Positions 18,541 through 27,742 are shown, counted from the first letter of the stretch. The stretch: 64,000 nt of DNA from Alphaproteobacteria bacterium (GCA_022425485.1 JAKMFL010000060.1:83349-147348); one strand, 5' to 3'. Notes: a model not told the origin generated them from the sequence alone. Translations and numbers: made by a program.

Positions 18541-19710
18541 ATGGCTATCATTAACCGAATTGCTGATTTTCATGGGGAAATGACGGCGTGGCGGCAGACG
18601 CTGCATGCGCATCCCGAATTAGGCTATGAGGAAGTCTGGACATCTGATTTTATTGCTGAAAAGCTCGCTAGTTTTGGTATCGAGGTGCATCGCGGCCTTG
18701 CTAAAACTGGGGTAGTTGGTGTGTTAAAGGGGCGTGAAGATACGGGCAGGAAAATAGCCTTGCGTGCAGATATGGACGCGCTGCCAATGCCAGAAGCAAA
18801 TGCATTTGACTACAAATCCACCAGCGCAGGACGGATGCATGCATGTGGACATGATGGACATATGGCGATGCTGTTGGGTGCGGCACGATATCTGTCTGAA
18901 ACCCGCCAGTTTGACGGTACAGTCTATTTTTATTTCCAACCTGCCGAAGAAGGTGGGGCAGGGGCTAAGACGATGATGGATGAAGGGCTGTTTGATAAAT
19001 TTGATGCAGATAGTGTTTGGGGTATGCATAATTGGCCGGGCCTAGAAGAAGGGCATATCGCGGTTTCCAGCGGCGCTTGTATGGCCAGTGCTGACCATTT
19101 CCATATCGCTATCCGGGGCTGTGGTAGCCATGCTGCGATGCCGCATCAATCTGTTGATCCCGTGCTAGCTTCTGCAGCGATTATCCAGTCTTTACAATCT
19201 ATTGTCGCGCGGCAAACCAATCCAGTTGATAGTGCGGTGGTATCGATTACGATGGTAAATGGGGGCAGCGCTTTCAATGTTATTCCAGATAGTGTAGAGC
19301 TCGGCGGAACGGCACGTGCTATCCTGCCGGAAACGCGCGAACGAACCGAAGAAAATTTACGGAAAATTGTTAACGCGCTTGCGACGGCACATGGCTGTGA
19401 GGCAGAGATTGACTGGCGTGCAGGCTATCCGCCAACCATTAATCATAAAATAGAGGCAAATCGCGCGGCTGCGATTGCCAGCGATATTGTGGGGGCAGAA
19501 AAGGTGCATATGGATATGCCCCCTTCTATGGCAGCAGAAGATTTTGCCTTTATGTTGGAAGCCCGCAAGGGCGCGTATATTTGGCTAGGTGCCGGCCCCG
19601 CACAAGAAGGGCGGATGTTGCATAATACTGGCTATGATTTTAATGATTCTATCCTGCCCGTTGGCACAAGCTATTGGGTGAAACTGGTCGAAAGCGAGCT
19701 TGCAAGCTGA
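18541..19710 (+). CDS. M20-family amidohydrolase (hippurate/N-acyl-amino acid hydrolase type)
   Basis: A 389-residue dinuclear metallopeptidase-fold amidohydrolase. Visible are RQTLHAHPELGYEE, the metal-site segment MHACGHDGHMAMLLG, PAEEGGAGAKTMMDEG and the C-terminal MAAEDFAFML. The dimerisation domain lies at about 185-300. The family hydrolyses N-acyl or amidino bonds of amino-acid derivatives, and the substrate is not predictable here. The ATG at 18541 is chosen over the one six bases upstream because it leaves a workable distance from the AAAGGA ribosome-binding site. The next gene overlaps its stop (ATGA-type). Confidence 0.88.
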   Translation: MAIINRIADFHGEMTAWRQTLHAHPELGYEEVWTSDFIAEKLASFGIEVHRGLAKTGVVGVLKGREDTGRKIALRADMDALPMPEANAFDYKSTSAGRMHACGHDGHMAMLLGAARYLSETRQFDGTVYFYFQPAEEGGAGAKTMMDEGLFDKFDADSVWGMHNWPGLEEGHIAVSSGACMASADHFHIAIRGCGSHAAMPHQSVDPVLASAAIIQSLQSIVARQTNPVDSAVVSITMVNGGSAFNVIPDSVELGGTARAILPETRERTEENLRKIVNALATAHGCEAEIDWRAGYPPTINHKIEANRAAAIASDIVGAEKVHMDMPPSMAAEDFAFMLEARKGAYIWLGAGPAQEGRMLHNTGYDFNDSILPVGTSYWVKLVESELAS

Positions 19711-20000
19711 TGGCAACGAAAAAAACACATCCGCCCAAAAAGGGCTATAAGGTAAATATAATTGCCCTGATTATTGCGGCTGTATCGCTGGCTGGAGCCT
19801 GTATTGGTAGTGTTTATGTTTGGGAAAAGATGGGGCATGTCGCGTTAGGTTTTCATGGCTGGGTAGCCTTGATAGCCGGCGCGGTAGGCACCATTGTACT
19901 CGGCTGCGGTCTGATGGCGCTTAGCTTTTATTCCAACCGTTCTGGACATGATGAGGATGCCTGGACAGATCCTGAAAAGCACCGCGATTTATTCAAATAG
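19710..20000 (+). CDS. Small conserved membrane protein, two transmembrane segments
   Basis: A 96-residue protein starting at an ATG that overlaps the amidohydrolase TGA (TGATGG), so it is translationally coupled. A Lys-rich N terminus is followed by a hydrophobic helix at about 15-36 (VNIIALIIAAVSLAGACIGS), a short loop containing GHVALGFHGW, and a second helix at about 48-70. The tail is acidic and soluble. Similar small alphaproteobacterial proteins exist without an assigned function, and none is proposed here. Confidence 0.75.
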   Translation: MATKKTHPPKKGYKVNIIALIIAAVSLAGACIGSVYVWEKMGHVALGFHGWVALIAGAVGTIVLGCGLMALSFYSNRSGHDEDAWTDPEKHRDLFK

Positions 20001-20081
20001 ATCAACCTCTTCGGTTTTTTTACCTGAATCAAGCAGATTCAGAACTTGACTCATTCTGCGTCTTTTTTATATTCTCAAAAA

Positions 20082-20096
20082 GAACAAAACAAGAAC
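20082..20096. promoter_or_regulatory. LexA operator (GAAC-N7-GAAC) upstream of imuA-imuB-dnaE2
   Basis: GAAC at 20082-20085 and GAAC at 20093-20096 are separated by seven bases. This is the reverse complement of the alphaproteobacterial SOS box GTTC-N7-GTTC. It lies 69 bp upstream of the imuA start, where such boxes occur for this LexA/RecA-regulated cassette. The surrounding 164-bp gap (20001-20164) holds nothing else recognisable. Confidence 0.85.
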
Positions 20097-20164
20097 AAAT
20101 AAACGCAAATAGAGATAAGGATAGGCTGAGCTAGAGAGGTGTTTTCGGCTCAGATAGATAGTAA

Positions 20165-21124
20165 ATGCACCCAGTAGGCTTGCAAAAACCATCGAAACAT
20201 CAAGGCGATAGCTATCTATATGATAGCTGTCTGGATAAGGCTAGCGCCGCTACAGCGCAAGAGGCTATATCCACGCCTGAAAAAGCAGACCTCTTTGCCA
20301 GTTTGCGCCAGAAGATAGCAAGCCAACAAGGTTCAGATAGGCGCTATCTCGCAACAAACATTCCTTGTTTTGATAAGGCCTTATCTGGTGGTCTGGCACA
20401 GCGCCATGTACATCTGATAACGGCCCCGCATGGGGATGCGGCGGCTAGCGGATTTGTGGTAAGTTTATTGCGCGCTCAACAGCAATCTGCTGAGGCGGGT
20501 AATAAAGGACAGGCGCCGATTATCTGGTGCAGTCCGCGTTTTAGTGGCCATCATGGGCATTTATGCGCCGAAGGGCTGTGGGCAATGGGGATTGATCCTG
20601 CCAAAATCATCTTCATCCATGATCCGCATCCAACGCGCCTTCTTTCTGCTTTTGAAGAAGCATTGAAAACTACAGGGATAGCAGGGGTAGTAGCAGAATA
20701 TGGCTTGCTTGCTGGCAAATCTGATCAGTGGCTGCGCTGGGCACAACGTTTGCGCCGCGCCGCACGGGCAGGCGATAGTTTGGGTTTTTTGCTTGGCCCA
20801 GCTGCGCCTAGTACTGGCTTTGAAACAGGCTGGTCTATAACCTCTAAGCCTGCAGATGAAAGCCAGTGCTTGGATTGGCGACCGCGCTGGTCTGCTGCGT
20901 TACTAAAAAGCCGCAAAGGTAGCCTAGCTAGCGCAGATATTTGCTACTGCCCAGTATCTGGCCAGCTGCGCCTTATCGAAGATACTACTGCCGCACCGCA
21001 AGCCAGCCTGCCTTTTACGCATCAGGTTCATAAACCTATTTCTGGGACTGTTTCTGGGGCTACTTCTAGAACTATTTCTGGCGATAACCAGTTGCCATCT
21101 TATCTGCATCACGCTGCCAGCTAG
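20165..21124 (+). CDS. imuA: ImuA, RecA-like mutagenesis-cassette protein
   Basis: A 319-residue protein with the ImuA/SulA-RecA-like fold. The core LATNIPCFDKALSGGLAQRHVHLITA is followed by PIIWCSPRFSGHHGHLCAEGLWAMGID and a Trp/Arg-rich QWLRWAQRLRRAARAG segment. ImuA partners ImuB and DnaE2 in SOS-induced translesion synthesis, probably by modulating RecA-associated events. Residues 291-306 are a low-complexity Thr/Ser/Gly tract from a 12-bp tandem repeat. It is first in the LexA-boxed cassette and ends 9 bp before imuB. Confidence 0.85.
   Translation: MHPVGLQKPSKHQGDSYLYDSCLDKASAATAQEAISTPEKADLFASLRQKIASQQGSDRRYLATNIPCFDKALSGGLAQRHVHLITAPHGDAAASGFVVSLLRAQQQSAEAGNKGQAPIIWCSPRFSGHHGHLCAEGLWAMGIDPAKIIFIHDPHPTRLLSAFEEALKTTGIAGVVAEYGLLAGKSDQWLRWAQRLRRAARAGDSLGFLLGPAAPSTGFETGWSITSKPADESQCLDWRPRWSAALLKSRKGSLASADICYCPVSGQLRLIEDTTAAPQASLPFTHQVHKPISGTVSGATSRTISGDNQLPSYLHHAAS
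21035..21082 (+). repeat. 4 x 12-bp degenerate tandem repeat near the imuA 3' end
   Basis: Copies at 21035, 21047, 21059 and 21071 follow the pattern nctatttctggg, with substitutions mostly in copy three. They are in frame and encode four tetrapeptides of the type x-(I/V/S)-S-(G/R) close to the C terminus. Confidence 0.75.
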
Positions 21125-21133
21125 GGTGATGTT

Positions 21134-22819
21134 ATGGATACAAACCCTCTTGCCCATCATAGTCGAAATGCCTCTATTGAAAAATCGTATAGACGGGGTG
21201 CGCCGCGCCGTGAATATCTATATATCTATCTGCCAGATTTACCTGTGCGCCAGATATGTATCCAAAAAGGCTGGCATATGGACAGGCCAGTGGCGCTGTA
21301 TCGCCGCCGCCAGCATACGGACAGGCTTGTCCATCTCTCTAATGCGGCTAGAAAAGCAGGGTTATCAGCGGGTATGGGGGTGGCTGATGCGCGTGCGCGT
21401 GTGCCGGATATTCTGCTAAGCGAATCTGCTCCAGAGCAAACCCGCAACACGCTAGAAAAATTGGCTAGATGGGCATGGCGCTATAGTCCCAGAACAGGCA
21501 TTGATACTACAGGCATTGATACTACAGGCATTGATACCACCGGCACAGATAATATAGGCACCGATAATATAGGTATCTGGATAGATGTAAGCGGGGCAAG
21601 CCATCTGCATGGCGGGATGGATGCTATTATCGCGGATATCAAAAAGCGCCTAGAGCCAAGCCAGATACAAGTATATTGCGCGGCGGCGCCTTATTTTGCA
21701 GGCGCACGTGCACTCGCACAATATCACCCACAGGCAGCAGACGGTCTGGTTATGCTTTCTTCGCGCGCGCATTTGATGCAGATGCTATCAGACTTGCCGC
21801 TTGCTGCTTTGTTGTTGGAGGATCAAATGCTACAAGCCCTCTCGCAAGCTGGGCTGCGCCGCCTGCATCATCTGCAGCCTCTATCTTATGCGCAGCTTGC
21901 TATCCGCTTTGGCCCAGAATTTGTGCAAAAATGGGCCGTGCTTTCTGGCAATCGTGATTTCGCGCCAGCCCCTATTAAAGCCCCGCCAGCTTTGTGCGTT
22001 AGCCTATCTTGGCCAGAACCACTAGCAGGGGCAGATGCCCTGCAGCAGATGATAGAACAGCTTATACAAGAAATAGCCAATTTGCTGTTAGAAGCCGAAA
22101 TGGCAGCAAGTTGTTTTGAGCTAGGCTGGCAACGCAGTGACGGCCAGATTGGCCGGCTATATTTCAACCTATCACGCCCGGGGCGAAACAGCGATATTCT
22201 GAAACGCTTGCTCGCTGATGCAGCGACACGGATAGAGGCTGAATTTGGTATTGATTATAGCTGGTTACAGGCACATAAGCTGGCAGCAGAGCTTCCGCGA
22301 ACAGGGCTTTTAGGTGTAGAGCCATGCCATCTGCAAGGCCAGCATATCGACCATGTGCTGGATATATTGGCAGCTAAGCTGGGCGCAGATAAGGTGCGGC
22401 GTGTTACCTATAATTCCAGCTGGCAAGTCAGCGATTCTATGGCCTATCAACGGCTCGCAGATGCCTATGATGTTCCTGCCCGCGACAGCAATAGCTGGCC
22501 CGCCCCCGCCCCCGCCAGCCTAACCCCGCCGCGCCCGATAAGATTGTTTGAGCCAGCAGAGCCAGTGCATGTTGTCGCCTTGCTTCCCGATCACCCGCCA
22601 GCAATGCTTAGATGGCGTAAAAAAAACTGGCAGATAGGCCGCGCAACGGGGCCAGAACGCATCGGGCCGCGCTGGTGGGATGCAGCGCATAAAGGGATTA
22701 AGACACGCGATTATTACCGCGTTGAGACCAATTCTGGCATGCGGTTATGGGTGTATCGTGAAGGCTTGCCAGAACGTGGTGAAGCTGTTCAATGGTTTGT
22801 GCATGGATGTTTTTCATGA
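21134..22819 (+). CDS. imuB: ImuB, Y-family polymerase-like mutagenesis protein
   Basis: A 561-residue Y-family polymerase homologue. The N-terminal strand reads REYLYIYLPDLPVRQ, in place of the DxD-type catalytic acidic motif of active Y polymerases. This is typical of ImuB, which is thought to act as a clamp-binding adaptor for DnaE2 rather than a polymerase. Palm, finger and thumb-like sequence continues to about residue 370 (RQ-rich LGVEPCHL near 395), followed by a C-terminal domain with RRWWDAAHKG-like WWDAAHKGIKTRDYYRVET. Residues 121-145 carry a five-copy T-G-I-D-T repeat. The stop overlaps the probable dnaE2 start. Confidence 0.9.
   Translation: MDTNPLAHHSRNASIEKSYRRGAPRREYLYIYLPDLPVRQICIQKGWHMDRPVALYRRRQHTDRLVHLSNAARKAGLSAGMGVADARARVPDILLSESAPEQTRNTLEKLARWAWRYSPRTGIDTTGIDTTGIDTTGTDNIGTDNIGIWIDVSGASHLHGGMDAIIADIKKRLEPSQIQVYCAAAPYFAGARALAQYHPQAADGLVMLSSRAHLMQMLSDLPLAALLLEDQMLQALSQAGLRRLHHLQPLSYAQLAIRFGPEFVQKWAVLSGNRDFAPAPIKAPPALCVSLSWPEPLAGADALQQMIEQLIQEIANLLLEAEMAASCFELGWQRSDGQIGRLYFNLSRPGRNSDILKRLLADAATRIEAEFGIDYSWLQAHKLAAELPRTGLLGVEPCHLQGQHIDHVLDILAAKLGADKVRRVTYNSSWQVSDSMAYQRLADAYDVPARDSNSWPAPAPASLTPPRPIRLFEPAEPVHVVALLPDHPPAMLRWRKKNWQIGRATGPERIGPRWWDAAHKGIKTRDYYRVETNSGMRLWVYREGLPERGEAVQWFVHGCFS
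21494..21568 (+). repeat. 5 x 15-bp tandem repeat inside imuB
   Basis: Copies begin at 21494, 21509, 21524, 21539 and 21554. The first two are identical, the third differs by one base, and the last two are more diverged. Translation gives TGIDT three times, then TGTDN and IGTDN, inserted between the ImuB N-terminal subdomain and a segment that begins IWIDVSGASHLHGG. Confidence 0.95.
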
Positions 22820-25800
22820 CAGGTAAAGTTTCACAATATCTGCCTCAAAGCCTGCTTGGCTGCCAGACTAATTTCAGCTTTTTGCAGGGCGCCTCGCACC
22901 CTGAAGAGGTCATGCAAACAGCTGCGGTTTATGGCTGGCAGGCGATAGGAATTGCTGATCTATTTAGTGTTGGTGGGCTGGTGCGTGCATGGTCAGCTGC
23001 CAGAGATATTGGCTATGAAAACGCTAGTAATGACAAACAAAACCTAGCCCCGCCGCGCCTTATTTCTGGGGCCAGAATATCTTTGCGCGATGGCGGTGAT
23101 GTAATGATTTTTGTACGTAGCCTTGATGGGTATGAATCGCTGTGCCAATGGCTAAGTGCAGCGATGATGCGAAGTGGCCATCACCAGCGTGAAACACCTG
23201 ATTTATATATCAGCGATCTCTCACGTCTATCGGCTGAGACCTGCCTTATCACGATACCGCCTATAGCCATAGATACAGCATGGCAAGAGCAGGCCCGCGC
23301 CATTGCCCAAATTGCCAAGGGGCGTGTTTATGCTGGTGGCTATCTGATGCGTGATGGTTGTGATGAAGAAAGGCTCTATCAGCTTAAACATCAGGCAGAA
23401 GCAGACACACTTGAATTTATAGCTCTTGGCGAAGTGCTGTATCATGATCCCGCGCGCCGGCCACTAGCAGATGTGTTGCAGTGTATTCGCCAGAAAACAA
23501 CGCTAGCAGAAGCTGGGCGTGCTATCTCGGCCAATGCAGAACGCCATTTGTTAAGCCGAGAAGAAATGGCGCGGCGCTGGCATGGGTTTGAGGCGGCATT
23601 GCAGGCAGCAGATGCGCTGGCAGATAGTTGTGAGTTTTGCTTGGAGCATATCTCCTATGCTTATCCAGAGCATGATAATAGCCGTCCTTCAAAGGCTATA
23701 TCAGAAGGCAGGCGAAGAGGGCGCACTGCATTTGAAGAGCTGGCATGGCAAACCGAAAAAGGTAGCCATAAACGCTATCCTGATGGCGTGCCAGAAAAGG
23801 TGAAAGCTTATCTAGAGCGTGAATTAGTTTTGGTGAAAAAGCTAAATTATGCGCCTTTTTTTCTAACTGTTTTTGAGATTGTACGCTTTGCTAGAAGCCG
23901 CAATATCTTATGTCAGGGACGCGGCTCTGCAGCTAATTCGGCGATTTGCTATTGTTTATTTATCACGTCAGTTGACCCAGAACGCTCTGAGCCATTATTT
24001 GAGCGTTTTATCAGTGAAGCCCGTGATGAGCCACCTGATATTGATGTGGATTTTGAACATAATCGGCGTGAAGAAGTTATCCAATATATTTATCACCGCT
24101 ATGGCCGGCACCGCGCTGGGCTCGTATCCGCTGTCATTACCTATCGATGGCGCAGCGCTCTGGTAGAAACAGCTAAAGCCTTTGGCCTTAGCCGGGATGT
24201 ACAGCGTGCGCTATCCGCCCAAGTATGGCGCGGCAATGAAAATGGCATTGATTATAAGTCTCTTCAGGCAGCTGGGGTAGACAGACAAGATCCCAGCTTG
24301 AAACAAATATTGCTGCTGGCACGCCAACTCTATGGATTTCCGCGTCATCTCTCGCAGCATTCTGGTGGGTTTGTCATTGTGCGTGACCGCTTGGATAAGA
24401 TCTGTGTTATCCGGCCAGCAGCGATGCAGGGGCGCAGTATTATTGAATGGGACAAGGATGATATTGACGCGCTAGGCTTGCTGAAAATTGATGTGTTGGC
24501 TTTGGGTATGCTCAGCTGCCTTGCAGGTGCTTTTCAATTGATGCAGCAGCATTATTACCGCCGTTTGAGCTTGGCCAGTATCCCGCCAGAAGATAAACAA
24601 ACCTATGATATGTTATGCAGGGGCGAGTCTGTTGGGGTCTTTCAGGTGGAATCGCGTGCCCAAATGGCTATGTTGCCACGTTTGCAGCCCCGCTCTTTTC
24701 ATGACCTAGTCATACAGGTAGCCATCGTTCGTCCCGGTCCTATCCAAGGCGATATGGTGCATCCCTATTTGCGCAGACGTGCCGGGCTAGAGCATGTCAG
24801 CTATCCATCTGAGGCGTTGCGTGCTGTGTTGGAGCGCACTTTGGGCGTACCTTTATTTCAGGAACAGGCGATGAAAATTGCTATTGTTGGTGCTGGTTTC
24901 AGCGGTGCTGATGCGGATCGGCTGCGCCGCGCTATGGCCACTTTCCGTAAGAATGGTGATATCCATAAATTTCATGACAAGATGATAAATGGTATGGTGG
25001 CGCGGGGCTATAGTGCTGAATTTGCTACGGCCTGTTTCCGCCAAATTGAAGGGTTTGGCACATATGGATTTCCTGAATCACATGCGGCAAGTTTTGCCTT
25101 ATTGGTCTATGCTTCAGCTTGGCTGAAATGCCATTATCCAGAGGTTTTTACATGTGCATTACTAAATGCCCAGCCAATGGGGTTTTATCGCCCAGCCCAG
25201 CTAATAGCGGATGCGAAGCGATCGGGTGTCGAAGTTCGTGCTATTGATATTAATGCCTCTGAATGGGATGCCAGCTTAGAGCCAAGCACCCATGGACGGC
25301 ATGCATTGCGGCTTGGGTTGCGCCTGATTAAGGGCTTGCGAGAGGCAGAGGCAGCGCGGATTATTGCGTGCCGCGGCAGCGGTTATGACAGCCTTGTTGC
25401 AATAGTGCGGCGTGCAGATGTGCCCGTAAAAGCGCTAGAGGTTATCGCGGCCGCAGATGGTCTGCAATCACTGGGTCTGGATAGCCGCCAAGCCTATTGG
25501 CAAATTCGCAAGATGGGACGTATGAAACAAAGAGATCTGCCTCTCTTTGCCTTTGCAGATAACACAAGCGACGAGGTGTCCGCCATAGAAGAGGAGCTAG
25601 CCCCAGCCCCCTTGCCAAAATTAGAAGCAGGCGAAGCGGTTGCACAAGATTACGCCCTAACCGGCTTGTCGCTAAAAGCGCATCCGCTGGAATTGCTGGC
25701 GCCTGCTTTTACGCGCGATAGGTGGCAAAGCTGTTCGGTGATTACAACCGCACAAAACGGCCAGCGTTTGCGCCTTATCGGGCTCGTTACATCGCGCCAG

Positions 25801-26127
25801 CGTCCGGGTACAGCTAACGGCACCATGTTTTTGACCATAGAAGATAGCGAATTATCGGTGAATATAATTGTCTGGCCACATATTGCTGAACGCGACCGCG
25901 CCACTTTGCTTGGTGCGCATGTGCTAGGCATATATGGGCGGGTGCAAAAGCAAGGGATTGTCATGCATTTTATTGCCGATGCTTTACATGCTTGCGATCA
26001 TTATTTAGGTCTGTTGCAGGCTGAGCCGCCTAGCCAAGGGCCAGATAAACTAGCTGCAAATTCTAGCGATACGCTGTCTGCAAAAAAAGGGGCAGAGATG
26101 CGGCTAAAAAGTCGGGACTTCAGATAA
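22816..26127 (+). CDS. dnaE2: Error-prone DNA polymerase III alpha subunit DnaE2 (ImuC)
   Basis: A 1103-residue C-family polymerase. The start at 22816 overlaps the imuB TGA (ATGA) and leads directly into the standard PHP-domain opening TNFSFLQGASHPEE; upstream in-frame ATGs at 22792 and 22807 are less likely. The catalytic segment PDIDVDFEHNRREEV is near residue 407. The NAP-type LCQGRGSAANSAICY and the fingers helix LKIDVLALGML are present, and the C-terminal OB fold (about 985-1060) contains RLIGLVTSRQRPGTANGTMF. It performs SOS-induced translesion synthesis with ImuA and ImuB. It converges on dacF with an 18-bp gap. Confidence 0.95.
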   Translation: MTGKVSQYLPQSLLGCQTNFSFLQGASHPEEVMQTAAVYGWQAIGIADLFSVGGLVRAWSAARDIGYENASNDKQNLAPPRLISGARISLRDGGDVMIFVRSLDGYESLCQWLSAAMMRSGHHQRETPDLYISDLSRLSAETCLITIPPIAIDTAWQEQARAIAQIAKGRVYAGGYLMRDGCDEERLYQLKHQAEADTLEFIALGEVLYHDPARRPLADVLQCIRQKTTLAEAGRAISANAERHLLSREEMARRWHGFEAALQAADALADSCEFCLEHISYAYPEHDNSRPSKAISEGRRRGRTAFEELAWQTEKGSHKRYPDGVPEKVKAYLERELVLVKKLNYAPFFLTVFEIVRFARSRNILCQGRGSAANSAICYCLFITSVDPERSEPLFERFISEARDEPPDIDVDFEHNRREEVIQYIYHRYGRHRAGLVSAVITYRWRSALVETAKAFGLSRDVQRALSAQVWRGNENGIDYKSLQAAGVDRQDPSLKQILLLARQLYGFPRHLSQHSGGFVIVRDRLDKICVIRPAAMQGRSIIEWDKDDIDALGLLKIDVLALGMLSCLAGAFQLMQQHYYRRLSLASIPPEDKQTYDMLCRGESVGVFQVESRAQMAMLPRLQPRSFHDLVIQVAIVRPGPIQGDMVHPYLRRRAGLEHVSYPSEALRAVLERTLGVPLFQEQAMKIAIVGAGFSGADADRLRRAMATFRKNGDIHKFHDKMINGMVARGYSAEFATACFRQIEGFGTYGFPESHAASFALLVYASAWLKCHYPEVFTCALLNAQPMGFYRPAQLIADAKRSGVEVRAIDINASEWDASLEPSTHGRHALRLGLRLIKGLREAEAARIIACRGSGYDSLVAIVRRADVPVKALEVIAAADGLQSLGLDSRQAYWQIRKMGRMKQRDLPLFAFADNTSDEVSAIEEELAPAPLPKLEAGEAVAQDYALTGLSLKAHPLELLAPAFTRDRWQSCSVITTAQNGQRLRLIGLVTSRQRPGTANGTMFLTIEDSELSVNIIVWPHIAERDRATLLGAHVLGIYGRVQKQGIVMHFIADALHACDHYLGLLQAEPPSQGPDKLAANSSDTLSAKKGAEMRLKSRDFR

Positions 26128-26145
26128 GAGGTGCGATATTCCGCG

Positions 26146-27477
26146 CTAGCCTGCATCTGCCAGAGAGGGCGGAAGGGCAATACAGGCGGCACCATTGCTT
26201 AGCAAGGCGGCACAGGCAGAACGCGCTTGTTTTTCTTCTAGCTTGCCAAAACGTACCCGCCATAAAGGCAAGCCGCCAGAAGAGACAAGCGATAATTCTG
26301 CGGGCATCAACTCTAACACATCATTTGCTGTTTGCCGTGCACGAATGGCGGCTTTATGTGCAGATACACGCCGTGTGTAGCTGCCCACTTGTATAGCCCA
26401 ACGCGCCGGGCTGGCAGCTATAATCCCAGATTTTGTAGCCAGCTCTGCGGGGCGTGTTGTCGTGGGTATAATATTGGCTGGCGCTGGGCTAGGTGCGCGT
26501 ACCGGCAAGGGGGGCGGTGATTTTGCCTGCGCAAGTTCCAAGAGGCTGTCTGGGCGGGGTATTGGCGCCGCTGGCAGGCTGGCTGAGCGCACTTGCACTG
26601 GTTTAATTTTTTTGAATTGTCTGGTGAGCAGGCTAACCATATGTTTATCGCGCGTCCGCCCGGTGCGTCCGCCAAACACCACCCCAACCAGACGCACGCC
26701 ATTACGCTGAACCGTGGCAACAAGGTTAAAGCCAGAAGCGTTTATGTAGCCTGTCTTAATCCCATCTGTTCCAGAATAGCTGGACAGCAAGCGGTTATGG
26801 TTCTTGTATTTACGGCCATTCCAGACAAAATGTGTATTGCTGAAATAGTGAAAATATTGTGGGAAGTCGCGGCGTATTGCGACAGCTAGCTTGGCCATAT
26901 CGCGTGCGGTACTAACCTGCGCTCTATTTGGCAGGCCAGAGGCATTTTTGAAAGTAGTGCGCGTCATTCCAAGCGCTTTGGCCTTGCGAGTCATTTTTTT
27001 CGCAAATTCGCGCTCTGTTCCGCCTAAATGCTCAGAGATGACCGTCGCGACATCATTTGCTGATTTTGTTACGAGGGCAAGGATAGCATTTTCCACACTG
27101 ATACTATGCCCAACTTTTAAATATAGCTTTGATGGCGAGCGGCTAGCGGCGACTTTACTGACTTTCATGCGGGTATTTTTGCGTACCTTTTTCGTCTGCA
27201 ACGCTTCGAACAGCAAATATAAGGTCATGATTTTCGTTAAGGATGCAGGGTAGAGTTTTTTGTCCGCATTTCTGGAATACAGGATTTTGCCGCTTGTTTC
27301 TTCCATAATTAGCGAGGCATAGCGAGGATTTGCAGATGCTGGGTTTAGAGGCGCTATCCCTATCACAAGGGCTAGGGCAAACAAGGCTAGGAAAACGCGC
27401 ATTGGGCGTATATAGAGGACAGTGCGCTGCTGTGATAGGCGTGCTTCTGTCTGCTTTGAGCCCTCTTTATCTGCCAT
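26146..27477 (-). CDS. dacF: D-alanyl-D-alanine carboxypeptidase with SPOR domain
   Basis: A 443-residue periplasmic penicillin-binding protein of the DacA/DacF type that trims peptidoglycan stem peptides. A signal peptide/anchor (FLALFALALVIGIAPL) follows a 25-residue cytoplasmic lead; an internal ATG at 27400-27402 (MRVFLAL) is an alternative start. Catalytic motifs are SLTK (SxxK), SAND (SxN) and GIKTGYIN (KTG). After a Pro-rich linker, the C terminus carries a SPOR peptidoglycan-binding repeat (WAIQVGSYTRRVSAHKAA, then LWRVRFGKLEEKQARSAC). The SPOR fusion suggests septal targeting and is common in alphaproteobacteria. Confidence 0.9.
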   Translation of the reverse strand: MADKEGSKQTEARLSQQRTVLYIRPMRVFLALFALALVIGIAPLNPASANPRYASLIMEETSGKILYSRNADKKLYPASLTKIMTLYLLFEALQTKKVRKNTRMKVSKVAASRSPSKLYLKVGHSISVENAILALVTKSANDVATVISEHLGGTEREFAKKMTRKAKALGMTRTTFKNASGLPNRAQVSTARDMAKLAVAIRRDFPQYFHYFSNTHFVWNGRKYKNHNRLLSSYSGTDGIKTGYINASGFNLVATVQRNGVRLVGVVFGGRTGRTRDKHMVSLLTRQFKKIKPVQVRSASLPAAPIPRPDSLLELAQAKSPPPLPVRAPSPAPANIIPTTTRPAELATKSGIIAASPARWAIQVGSYTRRVSAHKAAIRARQTANDVLELMPAELSLVSSGGLPLWRVRFGKLEEKQARSACAALLSNGAACIALPPSLADAG

Positions 27478-27574
27478 CTCACCTTATTTCCGTGATATTT
27501 CTGCTAAGTTACCCCTAATTTCTTGTAAGAGGGTATGTTTTATTGCCTTGAACTTACTATATTTAAAAGGTGTA

Positions 27575-27598
27575 ACCAACCTTGAAAACAAGATTGGT
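27575..27598. promoter_or_regulatory. Hairpin-forming inverted repeat upstream of clpS
   Basis: ACCAACCTTG (27575-27584) pairs with CAAGATTGGT (27589-27598) over ten positions with one mismatch and an AAAA loop. About 65 bp downstream, ACTTGG (27663-27668) / CCAAGT (27686-27691) and GCACTT (27661-27666) / AAGTGC (27681-27686) offer mutually exclusive pairings. All lie in the 265-bp region before clpS. No T-tract follows, so an operator or mRNA leader structure is more likely than a terminator. Confidence 0.4.
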
Positions 27599-27742
27599 GT
27601 ACGCATTGAATATCGCCAGATGCTGAAAAATTTCACTTTTCATCATTTTTTTAAGGCTTCGCACTTGGGATATTCAAATTAAGTGCCAAGTTTGATAATA
27701 TATAAGAATGTTTACGCTCAAAACGAGCAGGTGTTTTAACCG

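Noticed and set aside
20024..20042. Hairpin CTGAATC-aagca-GATTCAG after the small membrane protein gene
   Set aside because: The stem is perfect, but no T-tract follows on the plus strand (the T-run precedes it), so it was not called a terminator.
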